Below are positions 1-8,699 of a stretch of 64,000 nt of DNA, piece after piece; within the stretch, counting starts at the first letter, position 1, and every line of letters starts with the position of its first letter. This stretch comes from Streptomyces spororaveus (GTDB taxonomy: Bacteria; Actinomycetota; Actinomycetes; Streptomycetales; Streptomycetaceae). The stretch is taken from the NCBI RefSeq assembly GCF_016755875.1, contig NZ_BNED01000005.1, positions 2,418,001 to 2,482,000 of the forward strand, given 5' to 3'. Below the pieces are notes generated by a model. It saw only the letters and a program-made list of their open reading frames with translations, ran no database searches and was not told the DNA's origin. Position numbers and translations under genes: made by a program.

Positions 1-1236
1 TTCGTCGGTGTATCCGATGTCGCCGGTGTGGTACCAGCCGTCACGCAGGACCTTCGCCGTCGCCGCCGGGTCCCCGGTGTAGCCGTCCATCATGTGCGGG
101 GTGCGCACGCGGACTTCACCCACCTCACCGGTGCCGAGCGGCGCTCCCGTCTCCTGGTCGCCGACGACGACCTCCACGTCGGGGAAGGGCCGCCCGACCG
201 TGGTCGAGAGCCACGGGTCCAGGTGCTCGTGGGGGAAGAGCGTGGTGAGCCGGCCGGTCTCTCCCGTGCCGTACGCCTGCACCATGATGAGGCCGAAGGC
301 CTTCACGGCCTGGGCGATCCTGGCGGGTGCCGCGGCGCTGCCGCTGTAGATGAGCCGCTGCAGCGGGGCCAGGCGGCCCTCCTCGACATCCCGCAGTCCG
401 CGCTCCTCCAGGTGGTCGAGCAGCTGGAACAGGTGGACCGTCGCCATGAAGGTCCACGCGATGCCCTCGTCGGCCACCGTGTTCACGAACTGCTCGGCGT
501 CGAAGTTCTCGTGCAGGTGGACCTCGCCGCCCAGCGCCAGGGCGGTGTCCGCCATGCTGCCGACGGTGTGACTCAGCGGCGTGGTCACCAGGAGCTTGAC
601 GCCCCCGGCCTCGCCACCGGCGGCCACCTGGCCCCGGACCAGGCCGTTCCATGCCCGGCCCGCCATCCGGATGCCCTTCGGCCGTCCGGTGCTGCCGCTG
701 GTGAACGTGATGAGGGCCAGCGCGTCCGGGTCCAGCGGCACCGCGCGCGGGGCGTCGTCCGTACGTTCCGTCTTCCCGGTGTCGGCGGCACCCGGCAGGC
801 GCGTCACGGGCAGTCCCCCGGTGCCCGCGGCGAGTTCGGCGGCGCGCGGCGCGTTCTCGGCGTCCGTGTAGACGGTCACGGCCTGGGTGTCCCGCAGGAT
901 CTGGATCTGCTGGTCCAGCGGAAGGGCGACCTCGCTGGTTCCCGGGTTGGTCGACCGCAGGTAGCACACCGCGCCGCCGAGCAGATGCGCCGCATAGCGT
1001 GCCGTGAGCATCTCCGGGCTGTTGGGCGCCACCAGAACGGCCACGACATCGCCCGCGCGCACGCCGTTGTCGTGCAGTGCGTGGAACGCCTCGGTCACCG
1101 ACCGGACCAGTTCGCCCCGGGAGAGCGTCTCGCCTCGCCAATTCACAGCGGGGCGATCCGGTGCCGCCTCAAACACCGCGAGGATGTCCGACACATAACT
1201 CTGGCTTGCGCTCCACCAATGTTCCTGCGGGGTCAC
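1..1236 (-). CDS. Acyl-CoA ligase (class I adenylate-forming), 3' end cut by window edge
   Basis: The reading frame on the minus strand runs off the left edge, so only the N-terminal part (about 412 residues) is present. It shows the adenylation P-loop TFTSGSTGRPKG, the motif YGTGETGR and the late motif YHTGDIGYTDE, which is where the window cuts it. The C-terminal subdomain is missing from view. I chose GTG at 1236 because GGGAG lies about 6 nt upstream; ATG at 1254 is in frame and possible. It follows the agmatinase gene on the same strand, behind a strong hairpin. Family knowledge: such ligases form acyl-AMP and then acyl-CoA. Inference: with the arginine-type monooxygenase and ureohydrolase nearby, the likely substrate is 4-guanidinobutyrate (or 4-aminobutyrate), giving the CoA thioester that primes the PKS. 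The substrate cannot be read from the sequence. Confidence 0.85.
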   Translation of the reverse strand, partial: MTPQEHWWSASQSYVSDILAVFEAAPDRPAVNWRGETLSRGELVRSVTEAFHALHDNGVRAGDVVAVLVAPNSPEMLTARYAAHLLGGAVCYLRSTNPGTSEVALPLDQQIQILRDTQAVTVYTDAENAPRAAELAAGTGGLPVTRLPGAADTGKTERTDDAPRAVPLDPDALALITFTSGSTGRPKGIRMAGRAWNGLVRGQVAAGGEAGGVKLLVTTPLSHTVGSMADTALALGGEVHLHENFDAEQFVNTVADEGIAWTFMATVHLFQLLDHLEERGLRDVEEGRLAPLQRLIYSGSAAAPARIAQAVKAFGLIMVQAYGTGETGRLTTLFPHEHLDPWLSTTVGRPFPDVEVVVGDQETGAPLGTGEVGEVRVRTPHMMDGYTGDPAATAKVLRDGWYHTGDIGYTDE

Positions 1237-1373
1237 AACGCTCTCCCTTTCCATTCCTGCTCCCGGACAGCGATCCACTGGTCCGGGGTCGGTTTTCATT
1301 CTGTTCGCGCGGAGCGGCGGGGTGTGAGTACGTTCGGGCCGCCGGAACGGCGCACCGGATCGGCGCCGCCGGG

Positions 1374-1407
1374 CGGGGTAGCCGGTCGGGGTAGCCGATC
1401 GGGTACC
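1374..1407. repeat. Short 13-bp tandem direct repeat upstream of the ligase
   Basis: CGGGGTAGCCG occurs at 1374-1384 and again at 1387-1397, followed by a third partial copy (CGGGTACC). It lies about 140-170 bp upstream of the ligase start, in the gap behind the agmatinase. It could be a regulator site or chance in GC-rich DNA. Confidence 0.4.
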
Positions 1408-1447
1408 CCGCGCGGCGGGCGGCGGTGCGGGCCGTGGGGCGGGTACG

Positions 1448-1486
1448 CCGGAAGCCGGCACCGCATGGCGCGGTGCCGGCTTCCGG
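1448..1486 (-). terminator. Hairpin downstream of the agmatinase gene
   Basis: A perfect 17-bp inverted repeat (1448-1464 and 1470-1486) encloses a 5-nt loop. It starts 19 bp past the agmatinase stop on the minus strand and lies before the ligase. No U-tract follows, which is usual for Streptomyces hairpin terminators. It may end or attenuate transcription between the two genes. The rest of the 1237-1504 gap shows no gene. Confidence 0.7.
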
Positions 1487-1504
1487 CTTCTGGTACGGGG
1501 GTGG

Positions 1505-2494
1505 TTACTGCGCGACACCCCAGCGGACCGGGGCTATCTGCTTGGACATGATGGTGATCAGCTCGTAGGCCGCGTGGGACGCGGCCACCGAGGTGATGTC
1601 GGCGTGGTCGTAGGCCGGAGCGACCTCCACGATGTCGGCGGAGACCAGGTGGCAGTCGGCGAGCCCGCGCAGGATCTCCAGCAGCTCGCGGGAGGTGAGG
1701 CCGCCCGCCTCCGGAGTGCCGGTGCCCGGGGCGTGCGCCGGGTCCAGGACGTCGATGTCGATGGAGATGTAGAGGGGACGGTCGCCGACGCGCTCGCGCA
1801 ACTGCTGGGCCACCTCGTCCACACCGCGCCGCATCACGTCGGCCGAGGTGACGATGCCGAATCCCAGCTTCTCGTCCTCGTCGAGATCCTTCTTGCCGTA
1901 GATCGGACCGCGGGTTCCGACGTGGGAGAGGGCGGAGGTGTCGAGGATGCCCTCCTCCACGGCACGGCGGAAGGGCATGCCGTGGGTGTACTGCTGCCCG
2001 AAGTAGTCGTCCCAGGTGTCCAGATGGGCGTCGAAGTGCAGGACGGCGACGGGACCGTGCTTCTTCGCCACGGCACGCAGCATCGGCAGGGCGATGGTGT
2101 GGTCGCCGCCCAGGGTCATCAGCCGGGCGCCGCTGGAGAGGAGGTCGTCGGCGGCCGCCTCGATCGTTTCCACGGCGTCGTTCAGGTCGAAGGGATTGGC
2201 GCTGATGTCGCCGGCGTCCGCGACCTGGCTGTAGTGGAACGGGTAGACGTTCTGCGCTGGGTTGTAGGGGCGCAGGGTGCGGGACGCCTCCCGGATGGCG
2301 TTGCCGCCGAAGCGGGCGCCCGGACGATAGGTGACGCCGCTGTCGAAGGGCACTCCGACCACGGCGATGTCCGCCTTCTCCACCTGGTCGAGCCGCGGTA
2401 CGCGGCCGAACGTCGCGGGGCCCGCGAAGTGCAGCGTCCGGTCGGTCTCCGTGGGCGGCAACGGCGGGTTCACTCCGTTGGGGTGCGCGGTCAT
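1505..2494 (-). CDS. speB: Agmatinase / guanidinobutyrase-type ureohydrolase
   Basis: This 329-residue protein of the arginase/agmatinase family is full length. It carries the manganese-binding signatures [15 protein letters not shown] and [14 protein letters not shown]. Family members hydrolyse a guanidino group to an amine plus urea. It sits 67 bp downstream of pccB on the same strand and upstream of an acyl-CoA ligase. In a cluster with an arginine-type monooxygenase, its probable job is to turn a 4-guanidinobutyryl group into 4-aminobutyryl. That could happen on the free acid, on the CoA or carrier thioester, or on the finished polyketide, as reported for the amidinohydrolase of mediomycin biosynthesis. 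A housekeeping agmatinase is the alternative, but the position argues for a pathway role. The start ATG has GGAAAGG about 13 nt upstream, a weak spacing. Confidence 0.88.
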   Translation of the reverse strand: MTAHPNGVNPPLPPTETDRTLHFAGPATFGRVPRLDQVEKADIAVVGVPFDSGVTYRPGARFGGNAIREASRTLRPYNPAQNVYPFHYSQVADAGDISANPFDLNDAVETIEAAADDLLSSGARLMTLGGDHTIALPMLRAVAKKHGPVAVLHFDAHLDTWDDYFGQQYTHGMPFRRAVEEGILDTSALSHVGTRGPIYGKKDLDEDEKLGFGIVTSADVMRRGVDEVAQQLRERVGDRPLYISIDIDVLDPAHAPGTGTPEAGGLTSRELLEILRGLADCHLVSADIVEVAPAYDHADITSVAASHAAYELITIMSKQIAPVRWGVAQ

Positions 2495-2561
2495 GGTGCG
2501 ATCAGTGCCTTTCCATGGGTACGGCGGGTCGGATCCGTGCGGGTGCGGGCGGACCCGACGC

Positions 2562-4118
2562 TCACTGAGGGGGGTTGCCGTGCTTGCGCGGCGGCAGGTC
2601 CGCGTGCTTCGTACGGAGCATGGCGAGGGATGCGATCAGCACCTGGCGGGTCTCGGCGGGGTCGATGACGTCGTCGACGAGGCCGCGCTCGGCCGCGTAG
2701 TACGGGTGCATGAGTTCGGCCTTGTACTCCTTGACCATGTGCTCACGCATGGCCTCGGGGTCCTCGGCGTCCGCGATCTGCTTGCGGAAGATGACGTTGG
2801 CCGCGCCCTCGGCGCCCATCACGGCGATCTCGTTGGTCGGCCAGGCGTAGGTGAGGTCGGCGCCGATGGACTGGGAGTCCATGACGATGTACGCGCCGCC
2901 GTAGGCCTTGCGCAGGATCAGCGAGATCCGCGGGACGGTGGCGTTGCAGTACGCGTACAGCAGCTTGGCGCCGTGGCGGATGATGCCGCCGTGCTCCTGG
3001 TCGACGCCCGGCAGGAAGCCGGGGACGTCCAGCAGCGTGATGATCGGGATGTTGAAGGCGTCGCACATCTGGACGAAGCGCGCGGCCTTCTCCGAGGCCC
3101 CGATGTCCAGCACGCCGGCCAGGTTCTGCGGCTGGTTGGCGACGATGCCGACCACCTGGCCGTCCAGGCGGGCGAGCACGCAGAGGATGTTGCGGGCCCA
3201 GTTCTCGTGGATCTCCAGGTGGTCGCCGTCGTCGACGATCTCCTCGATGACCTTGAGCATGTCGTAGGGGCGGTTCCCGTCCACCGGTACGAGGTCCAGC
3301 AGGGCGTCGGAGCGCCGGTCGGCCGGGTCCTCGGCCCGGACCGAGGGCGGGTTCTCGCGGTTGTTGGAGGGGAGCATCGCCAGCAGGTACCGGACCTCGG
3401 CGATGCAGGTCTCCTCGTCGTCGTACGCGAAGTGCGCGACGCCCGAGGTCCCGGCGTGCACGTCCGCGCCGCCGAGCCCGTTCTGCGTGATCTCCTCGCC
3501 GGTGACGGCCTTGACCACGTCCGGACCGGTGATGAACATCTGCGAGGTCTCCCGGACCATGAACACGAAGTCCGTCAGCGCCGGGGAGTAGGCCGCACCG
3601 CCCGCGCACGGACCGAGCATCACACTGATCTGCGGGATGACGCCCGAGGCCTTGGTGTTGCGCTGGAAGATGCCGCCGTAACCGGCCAGGGCGGAGACGC
3701 CCTCCTGGATACGGGCGCCGGCGCCGTCGTTCAGGGAGACCAGCGGGGCACCGGCCGCGATGGCCATGTCCATGATCTTGTGGATCTTCGTGGCGTGGGC
3801 CTCGCCCAGGGCACCGCCGAAAATCCGGAAGTCGTGCGCGTAGACGAAGACCGTACGGCCCTCGACCGTGCCCCAGCCGGTGATGACACCGTCGGTGTAG
3901 GGCTTCTTGTTCTCCAGGCCGAACCCGGTCGCCCGGTGCCGTCGCAGCTGCTCGACCTCCCGGAAGGAACCCTCGTCCAGCAGCAGCGCGATGCGCTCAC
4001 GGGCGGTCAGCTTGCCCTTGGCGTGCTGCGCCTCCGTCGCCCGGTCGCTCGGCCCGCGCACCGCCTGCTCGCGAACGGCATACAGCTCGGCCACTTTCCC
4101 GATGACGGTCGTCGTCAT
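2562..4118 (-). CDS. pccB: Acyl-CoA carboxylase beta (carboxyltransferase) subunit
   Basis: The 518-residue protein matches the actinobacterial propionyl/acetyl-CoA carboxylase beta subunit over its full length. Visible motifs are the N-terminal lead [16 protein letters not shown] segment, the glycine-rich acyl-CoA pocket ([13 protein letters not shown]) and the C-terminal biotin-side pocket ([14 protein letters not shown]). The enzyme carboxylates short acyl-CoA with a biotinylated alpha subunit that must be encoded elsewhere. Two modules in this window use methylmalonyl-CoA, so precursor supply is the likely role. The residue after GGAY is Ile; in characterised propionyl-CoA-specific subunits it is Asp, so chain-length preference is uncertain. 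GGAG about 8 nt upstream supports the ATG. It is the first gene of the minus-strand group divergent from the LAL regulator. Confidence 0.9.
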   Translation of the reverse strand: MTTTVIGKVAELYAVREQAVRGPSDRATEAQHAKGKLTARERIALLLDEGSFREVEQLRRHRATGFGLENKKPYTDGVITGWGTVEGRTVFVYAHDFRIFGGALGEAHATKIHKIMDMAIAAGAPLVSLNDGAGARIQEGVSALAGYGGIFQRNTKASGVIPQISVMLGPCAGGAAYSPALTDFVFMVRETSQMFITGPDVVKAVTGEEITQNGLGGADVHAGTSGVAHFAYDDEETCIAEVRYLLAMLPSNNRENPPSVRAEDPADRRSDALLDLVPVDGNRPYDMLKVIEEIVDDGDHLEIHENWARNILCVLARLDGQVVGIVANQPQNLAGVLDIGASEKAARFVQMCDAFNIPIITLLDVPGFLPGVDQEHGGIIRHGAKLLYAYCNATVPRISLILRKAYGGAYIVMDSQSIGADLTYAWPTNEIAVMGAEGAANVIFRKQIADAEDPEAMREHMVKEYKAELMHPYYAAERGLVDDVIDPAETRQVLIASLAMLRTKHADLPPRKHGNPPQ

Positions 4119-4690
4119 GCGCCATCTCCACCCTGGCCCGGCGATGCGGGCGGCTCTGCGTTCCGATGGGCCTCAAAGGCTCACATCAGGCCATTCAAAC
4201 GAGCGGTGCAATGACTTCTCCACCATCAGCTACCCCTACTCTTCGCGCAATCACCCCTAGAAGTCCGCCGACGATGCGGGAACTCCGCCGGGTTCCGGGC
4301 CGCCGGGAGTCCGTTCGAGCGGCTGGATTTCTTTGAGGTTTTCCTGAGGTTCTTATTCTTTCCCGGCGCCCCGGGCCCATGACCAGCCGCGATGGACGTC
4401 TTCCCGCAACCAAGCGTCCATTTGGTTGAGTTACCCGTGAAGCCGGTCGACATGATCCCGCAATGGCACGCGCTCAATCGGCCCCCGGGACATTGGTACA
4501 GTTCGAACGGACCCGCCGAACGGGAAGAACTGGGGTGTCGTCCGGCCTGTAGTGAGCGCAGTGAGCCCTCATGCGCTCCTTACGCGCCGACAACTATGCC
4601 TGTACGTGCGGGTACGGGGAGAGTGTCCACGTTGCGGAAATAGCATCCGGCGTACGCCACTTCAATCGCATCGGGAAGGCTTTTGCAGCT
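4119..4690. promoter_or_regulatory. Divergent control region between pccB and the LAL regulator
   Basis: This 572-bp stretch has no convincing gene; short open frames in it have no family features. It is less GC-rich than the coding DNA and separates two divergent transcription units, so promoters for both are expected. It contains two ACCCCTA boxes 21 bp apart, listed separately. An in-frame ATG at 4571 would extend the LAL protein by 40 residues, but that extension has no LAL character. Confidence 0.6.
4232..4259. promoter_or_regulatory. Pair of ACCCCTA boxes, 21 bp apart
   Basis: CCCCTA is present at 4233-4238 and 4254-4259, each preceded by A, in the same orientation and two helical turns apart. 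The same hexamer recurs in other intergenic regions of the cluster. Direct-repeat boxes are known for MalT-type regulators, the parent family of LALs, so this could be the LAL operator. That link is inference. Confidence 0.45.
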
Positions 4691-7600
4691 GTGTTGGTGG
4701 AGCGGGACGAACAGATCGAAAGACTGACCTCCTTCGTATCCGGTGTCGCATCCGGCACGGCGCCCGGAACGACGGCCGGGACCGGCCGGATCGCCGTGAT
4801 CAACGGGCCTGTGGCTTCGGGGAAGACGGCGCTCCTCCATCGCGTACTGGAGCTCACGGCCGACGCGGGACCGCGTGTCCTCACCGCGGTGACCTCACCC
4901 GCGGAGCAGGCGATGCCGTTCGGCGTGGTGGAGCAGCTGCTGCGTGACGCCCAGGCCGGCCCGGACGTGGCGCTGGGATCGGATCCGCGGGCGGAGTCGG
5001 AGCCGGTCCCCGCCGAGACCCTCATGGCCTTCCAGTCCCAGCTCGCGGGAGTCTGCGCGCGGGGGCCGGTCCTGATCGCCCTCGACGACGTGCAGTACGC
5101 CGATCCGCAGTCGCTGCAGTGCCTCGCGCACGCGCTGCACCGGGCCCCCTCCTCCGGTGCCGTGATCTCGCTGATGGTGACCCGCGGCCCGGACGCGGGC
5201 GGCACACCGCCACGCGTCCTGGAGGAACTGCTGCACCGGTCGCGGGGGTTGCACATCCGGCTGAGTCCGCTCAGCGTCGACGGCGTCGGCCGGCTGCTCG
5301 CGGCCCGGGCCCCGGAGTCCGGTACGGAGCAGCCCGCGGCCCACGCGTCACGGTCCGCTCCGCCGGCCGTGTCCGTCCACGCGGCGACCGGTGGCAACCC
5401 CCTGCTCGTCCATGGGCTCATCGAGGACCGGCTCAGCCTGCAGCGGCTCTCGGCGGCCGGCCCGGACGCCGCGGACCACCCGCACCCGCAGGGCGTCATG
5501 GACGGCCAGGACCACGTGACCCCGACGGGCGCGGTGGACCCGCTCGATCCCTCGGACGGCGACGACGCCGTCTGCGCGGGCCCCGGCATCCACATCACCG
5601 AGGACATGGACCTCGGCATCGGCCGCGAGGAGCACGTACCCGGTGCGGGCACCGCGTCGGCCGGGGCCGGGGACGCCGTCGACGGCACGCCCCCCGCGGG
5701 CGAACAGTTCCTGCACAGCGCACTGATCTGTGTGCACCGCACGGGGTCCGACGGCCTGCGGGTCGCCCAGGGCATCGCCCTGCTGGGCTGCGTCGGATCG
5801 GTGGCGCTGCTCGCCCGGCTCGTGGAGGTCGAGGAGCGGACCGTGGAACAGGTGGTCACCGCCCTCGACGAGGCGGGGGTCCTGGAGAATTCCAGGTTCC
5901 GGCACGACGGCGTGCGGACCGCGGTGGTGGAGAGCCTGACCGACGACGCGGCGACGCGGCTGCGCCGGCGGGCGGCCCTGCTGCTGTACGAGGACGGGGC
6001 GGCACCGCTGACCGTCGCGGCCCAACTGCTCAGCCACGAGATGCGCGCCCCCGACGAGGAGTGGGTGTCGCGGGTGCTGAGCGAGGCCGCGCGTGCGGCG
6101 CTGGCCGTGCAGCGGGTCGGGTTCGCGGTGCGCTGTCTGCGGATGGCGGAGAGCTGCTGCCGCGACGAGACGGAGCGGATGCAGCTGCGGGCGAACCTGG
6201 CCAAGTTCATCTGGCGGGTCAAACCGTCCGCGTGGGCCCACCAGTTACGGTCACTGCTGGGGGCGGTACGGGACGGCCTGCTGCCGCCCGTCGACACCGT
6301 GCGGCTGGTCTGCGACCTGTTGTGGAACGGCTGGACGGACGACGCGGCCACCGCGATCCGCCAGGCTGTCGACGAGCTGCACCAGTCCCCGGACGCCGTC
6401 CTCGCCGCCGAGCTCAGGGCGCTGCGGCTCATCCTGGCCAGCACGTATCCGACGGCGCTCGAACACATGGGTGACGGGCCGGTCCCGGCACACGGCGGCG
6501 GCGAACGTCCGTCGGCGCCGTTGGAGAGCCGCCTGGCCGCGGCGAGGGTGCTGCACGGCGTGCTGCGCGGCAGCGGGGGAACGCGGGACGCGGCGGCGGA
6601 GGACTTCGCCGACAGCGCCGAACGGACGCTGACCAGCACGCGGCTGACGGAGGAGACACACCTCGGCATGCGCGCGTGCCTGCTGGCGCTCCTCTACGCG
6701 GACCGGCTGGGTACGGCGACCCTGTGGGCCGACCGGCTGCTGGTGGAGGCCGCGGACCTCGGGGCGCCCGGGTGGACGGCGGTGCTGCGCGCGATGCGCG
6801 CGCACATGTCGCTGCGCCGGGGCCATCTGGCGGAGAGCAGCCGGCTGGCGGAGCAGGCGCTGGAGCAGGTGCCGCCGCACAGCTGGGGCGTGGGCATCGG
6901 GATGCCGCTGTCGGCCCTCATCGAGGCGCGGACGGCGATGGGCGACCACGAGGCCGCGGCGGAGCTGGTGCACCGCCCGGTGCCCGAGGAGATGCTCATG
7001 ACGCGCTACGGGCTGCACTATCTGTACGCGCGCGGCCGGCACCAGCTGGCCACAGGGCGCCATCACGCGGCGCTCAACGACTTCACGGCCTGCGGCGAGC
7101 TGATGCGGCGCTGGGACATGGACCGTTCGGCGCTGGTGCCCTGGCGGGTCGGCGTCGCCGAGGCCTGGCTGGCACTGGGCAGCCGCGACCAGGCGGAACG
7201 TTTCGCCCGCGAGCAGCTCGCCGGTGACGCCGGTCAGCGGGTGCGCGGCCACGCGCTGCGGGTGCTCGCGGGGGCCCGTCCGCTCCGCGAACGTCCGGCG
7301 CTGCTCGGCGAGGCGGTCGCGCTGCTCCAGGAGGACGGCGACTGGTACGAGCTGGCGCGGGCGCTGACCGATCTCGGGCAGGCGCACAAGCAGCTCGGCG
7401 ACCCGTCCCAGGGCAAGGTGCACACCCGGAGGGCGTGGCGGATCGCCGAGGGCTGCGGCGCCCGGGAGCTGTACCGCTCCCTGCAGCCGAGCCAGCCCGC
7501 GCCGCCCGCTTCGCAGCCGCGCCCCGCCGCTCCGGCCGATGTCGTCCGCCCCCAGTCCGCGGCGGTGTCGTCGCTGACGGACGCGGAGCGCAGGGTGGCG

Positions 7601-7765
7601 GCGCTGGCGGCCCACGGTTACACCAATCGGGAGATCGGGGCCAAGCTCTTCATCACCGTCAGCACGGTCGAGCAGCATCTGACCCGGGTCTACCGGAAGA
7701 TCAACATCACGCACCGTCAGGACCTACCGGTCAGTTTGGACATCGATGTCGCACACACCGCCTGA
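4691..7765 (+). CDS. LAL-family (large ATP-binding LuxR) transcriptional activator
   Basis: Starting at GTG 4691 the protein has 1024 residues, usual for pathway LAL activators. It begins with the typical VERDEQIERL segment, then Walker A GPVASGKT (about residues 39-46) and a Walker B-like LIALDDVQYAD (about 127-138). A long helical repeat region follows, and a C-terminal LuxR helix-turn-helix starts LTDAERRVAALAAHGYTNREIG. GGAAGG lies 11 nt before the chosen start; ATG 4571 is the in-frame alternative. A TTA codon sits at 6245-6247 (residue 519), so translation should need the bldA tRNA. The gene overlaps the next one by 20 bp, coupling the regulator to the phosphoesterase/PPTase pair. It probably activates the PKS cluster. 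Confidence 0.92.
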   Translation: MLVERDEQIERLTSFVSGVASGTAPGTTAGTGRIAVINGPVASGKTALLHRVLELTADAGPRVLTAVTSPAEQAMPFGVVEQLLRDAQAGPDVALGSDPRAESEPVPAETLMAFQSQLAGVCARGPVLIALDDVQYADPQSLQCLAHALHRAPSSGAVISLMVTRGPDAGGTPPRVLEELLHRSRGLHIRLSPLSVDGVGRLLAARAPESGTEQPAAHASRSAPPAVSVHAATGGNPLLVHGLIEDRLSLQRLSAAGPDAADHPHPQGVMDGQDHVTPTGAVDPLDPSDGDDAVCAGPGIHITEDMDLGIGREEHVPGAGTASAGAGDAVDGTPPAGEQFLHSALICVHRTGSDGLRVAQGIALLGCVGSVALLARLVEVEERTVEQVVTALDEAGVLENSRFRHDGVRTAVVESLTDDAATRLRRRAALLLYEDGAAPLTVAAQLLSHEMRAPDEEWVSRVLSEAARAALAVQRVGFAVRCLRMAESCCRDETERMQLRANLAKFIWRVKPSAWAHQLRSLLGAVRDGLLPPVDTVRLVCDLLWNGWTDDAATAIRQAVDELHQSPDAVLAAELRALRLILASTYPTALEHMGDGPVPAHGGGERPSAPLESRLAAARVLHGVLRGSGGTRDAAAEDFADSAERTLTSTRLTEETHLGMRACLLALLYADRLGTATLWADRLLVEAADLGAPGWTAVLRAMRAHMSLRRGHLAESSRLAEQALEQVPPHSWGVGIGMPLSALIEARTAMGDHEAAAELVHRPVPEEMLMTRYGLHYLYARGRHQLATGRHHAALNDFTACGELMRRWDMDRSALVPWRVGVAEAWLALGSRDQAERFAREQLAGDAGQRVRGHALRVLAGARPLRERPALLGEAVALLQEDGDWYELARALTDLGQAHKQLGDPSQGKVHTRRAWRIAEGCGARELYRSLQPSQPAPPASQPRPAAPADVVRPQSAAVSSLTDAERRVAALAAHGYTNREIGAKLFITVSTVEQHLTRVYRKINITHRQDLPVSLDIDVAHTA

Positions 7766-8699
7766 CCCCCTCACCACGACCGCCCCCGCCCCGCAGCCCG
7801 GGCCCCGGCTGCTCGCCGTGAGCGATCTGCACATCGGAATGGCCGACAACCGGCCCATCACCGAGTCGCTGCGCCCCTCCCACCCGGACGACTGGCTGAT
7901 CGTGGCCGGCGACGTCGGCGAGATGACCGAGGACATCGAGTGGGCGCTGCGCCTGCTGGCCGGGCGCTTCGCCAAGGTCGTATGGACACCGGGCAACCAC
8001 GAGCTGTGGACCCCGCGCGAGGACAAGGTCCAGCTGCGCGGCGAGGAGCGCTACCGGCACCTCGTGGAGATGTGCCGGGGACTGGGCGTGGTCACTCCCG
8101 AGGACCCGTGGCCGGTGTGGGAGGGCCCCGGGGGCCCGGTCGCGGTCGCTCCGCTGTTCCTGCTGTACGACTACACCTTCCGGGTGGCGGGCACCGCCAC
8201 GAAGGAGGAGTCGCTGGCCCGGGCGCACGAGGCGGGCGTGGTGTGCACGGACGAGTACCTGCTGCACCCCGACCCGTACCCCGGCCGGGACGACTGGTGC
8301 CGGGCCCGCGTCGCCGCGACCCGGCGGCGGCTGACGGCGCACGATCCGGCGGTGCCGCTCGTCCTGGTCAACCACTTCCCGCTGGTGCGCGAGCCCACGG
8401 ACGTGCTGTGGCACCCGGAGTTCGCGCAGTGGTGCGGCACGGTGCTGACCGCCGACTGGCACCGCAGGTTCACCACGGCCGCCGTGGTGTACGGACATCT
8501 GCACATTCCCCGGACCACCTGGTACGACGGGGTGCGCTTCGAAGAGGTGTCGATCGGCTATCCGCGCGAGTGGCGCCGCCGCGGCCATCCCAAGGGCCTG
8601 CTGCGGCAGATCCTGCCGTACACCCCGCAGCCCGGCACCGGCACCGGCACCGGCACCGGCACCGGCACGGGGAACGCCCCGCAGGAGGCGCGGGCATGA
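7746..8699 (+). CDS. PptH-like metallophosphoesterase (putative phosphopantetheinyl hydrolase)
   Basis: The 317-residue protein has all calcineurin-type metal motifs: DLH (D27, H29), GD (D56), GNHE (N84, H85), VNHFPL and GHLHIPRTTW. From memory its sequence closely follows mycobacterial PptH (Rv2795c), including DDWLIVAGDV, PGNHELWT and the block WYDGVRFEEVS. PptH removes phosphopantetheine from carrier proteins and is encoded next to the transferase PptT. Here too the next gene is a PptT-type transferase, with ATGA stop-start overlap. The start overlaps the LAL gene by 20 bp, so expression is tied to the regulator. The likely role is to balance carrier-protein activation. A run of Gly-Thr dipeptides near the C terminus comes from a hexanucleotide repeat. 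Confidence 0.85.
   Translation: MSHTPPDPLTTTAPAPQPGPRLLAVSDLHIGMADNRPITESLRPSHPDDWLIVAGDVGEMTEDIEWALRLLAGRFAKVVWTPGNHELWTPREDKVQLRGEERYRHLVEMCRGLGVVTPEDPWPVWEGPGGPVAVAPLFLLYDYTFRVAGTATKEESLARAHEAGVVCTDEYLLHPDPYPGRDDWCRARVAATRRRLTAHDPAVPLVLVNHFPLVREPTDVLWHPEFAQWCGTVLTADWHRRFTTAAVVYGHLHIPRTTWYDGVRFEEVSIGYPREWRRRGHPKGLLRQILPYTPQPGTGTGTGTGTGTGNAPQEARA
8634..8669 (+). repeat. GGCACC hexanucleotide tandem repeat inside the phosphoesterase gene
   Basis: Five perfect GGCACC units and a sixth ending in G encode a Gly-Thr run close to the C terminus of the phosphoesterase. Unit changes keep the frame because the period is six, so slippage would vary only tail length. Confidence 0.9.

Noticed and set aside
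28..1551. Plus-strand open frame of 507 codons over the ligase
   Set aside because: The minus-strand frame has clear adenylation motifs; the plus-strand product has none.
4571..4690. 40-residue N-terminal extension of the LAL regulator
   Set aside because: The residues do not resemble LAL starts, and a GTG with an upstream GGAAGG precedes the conserved VERDEQ segment. It is kept as an alternative only.
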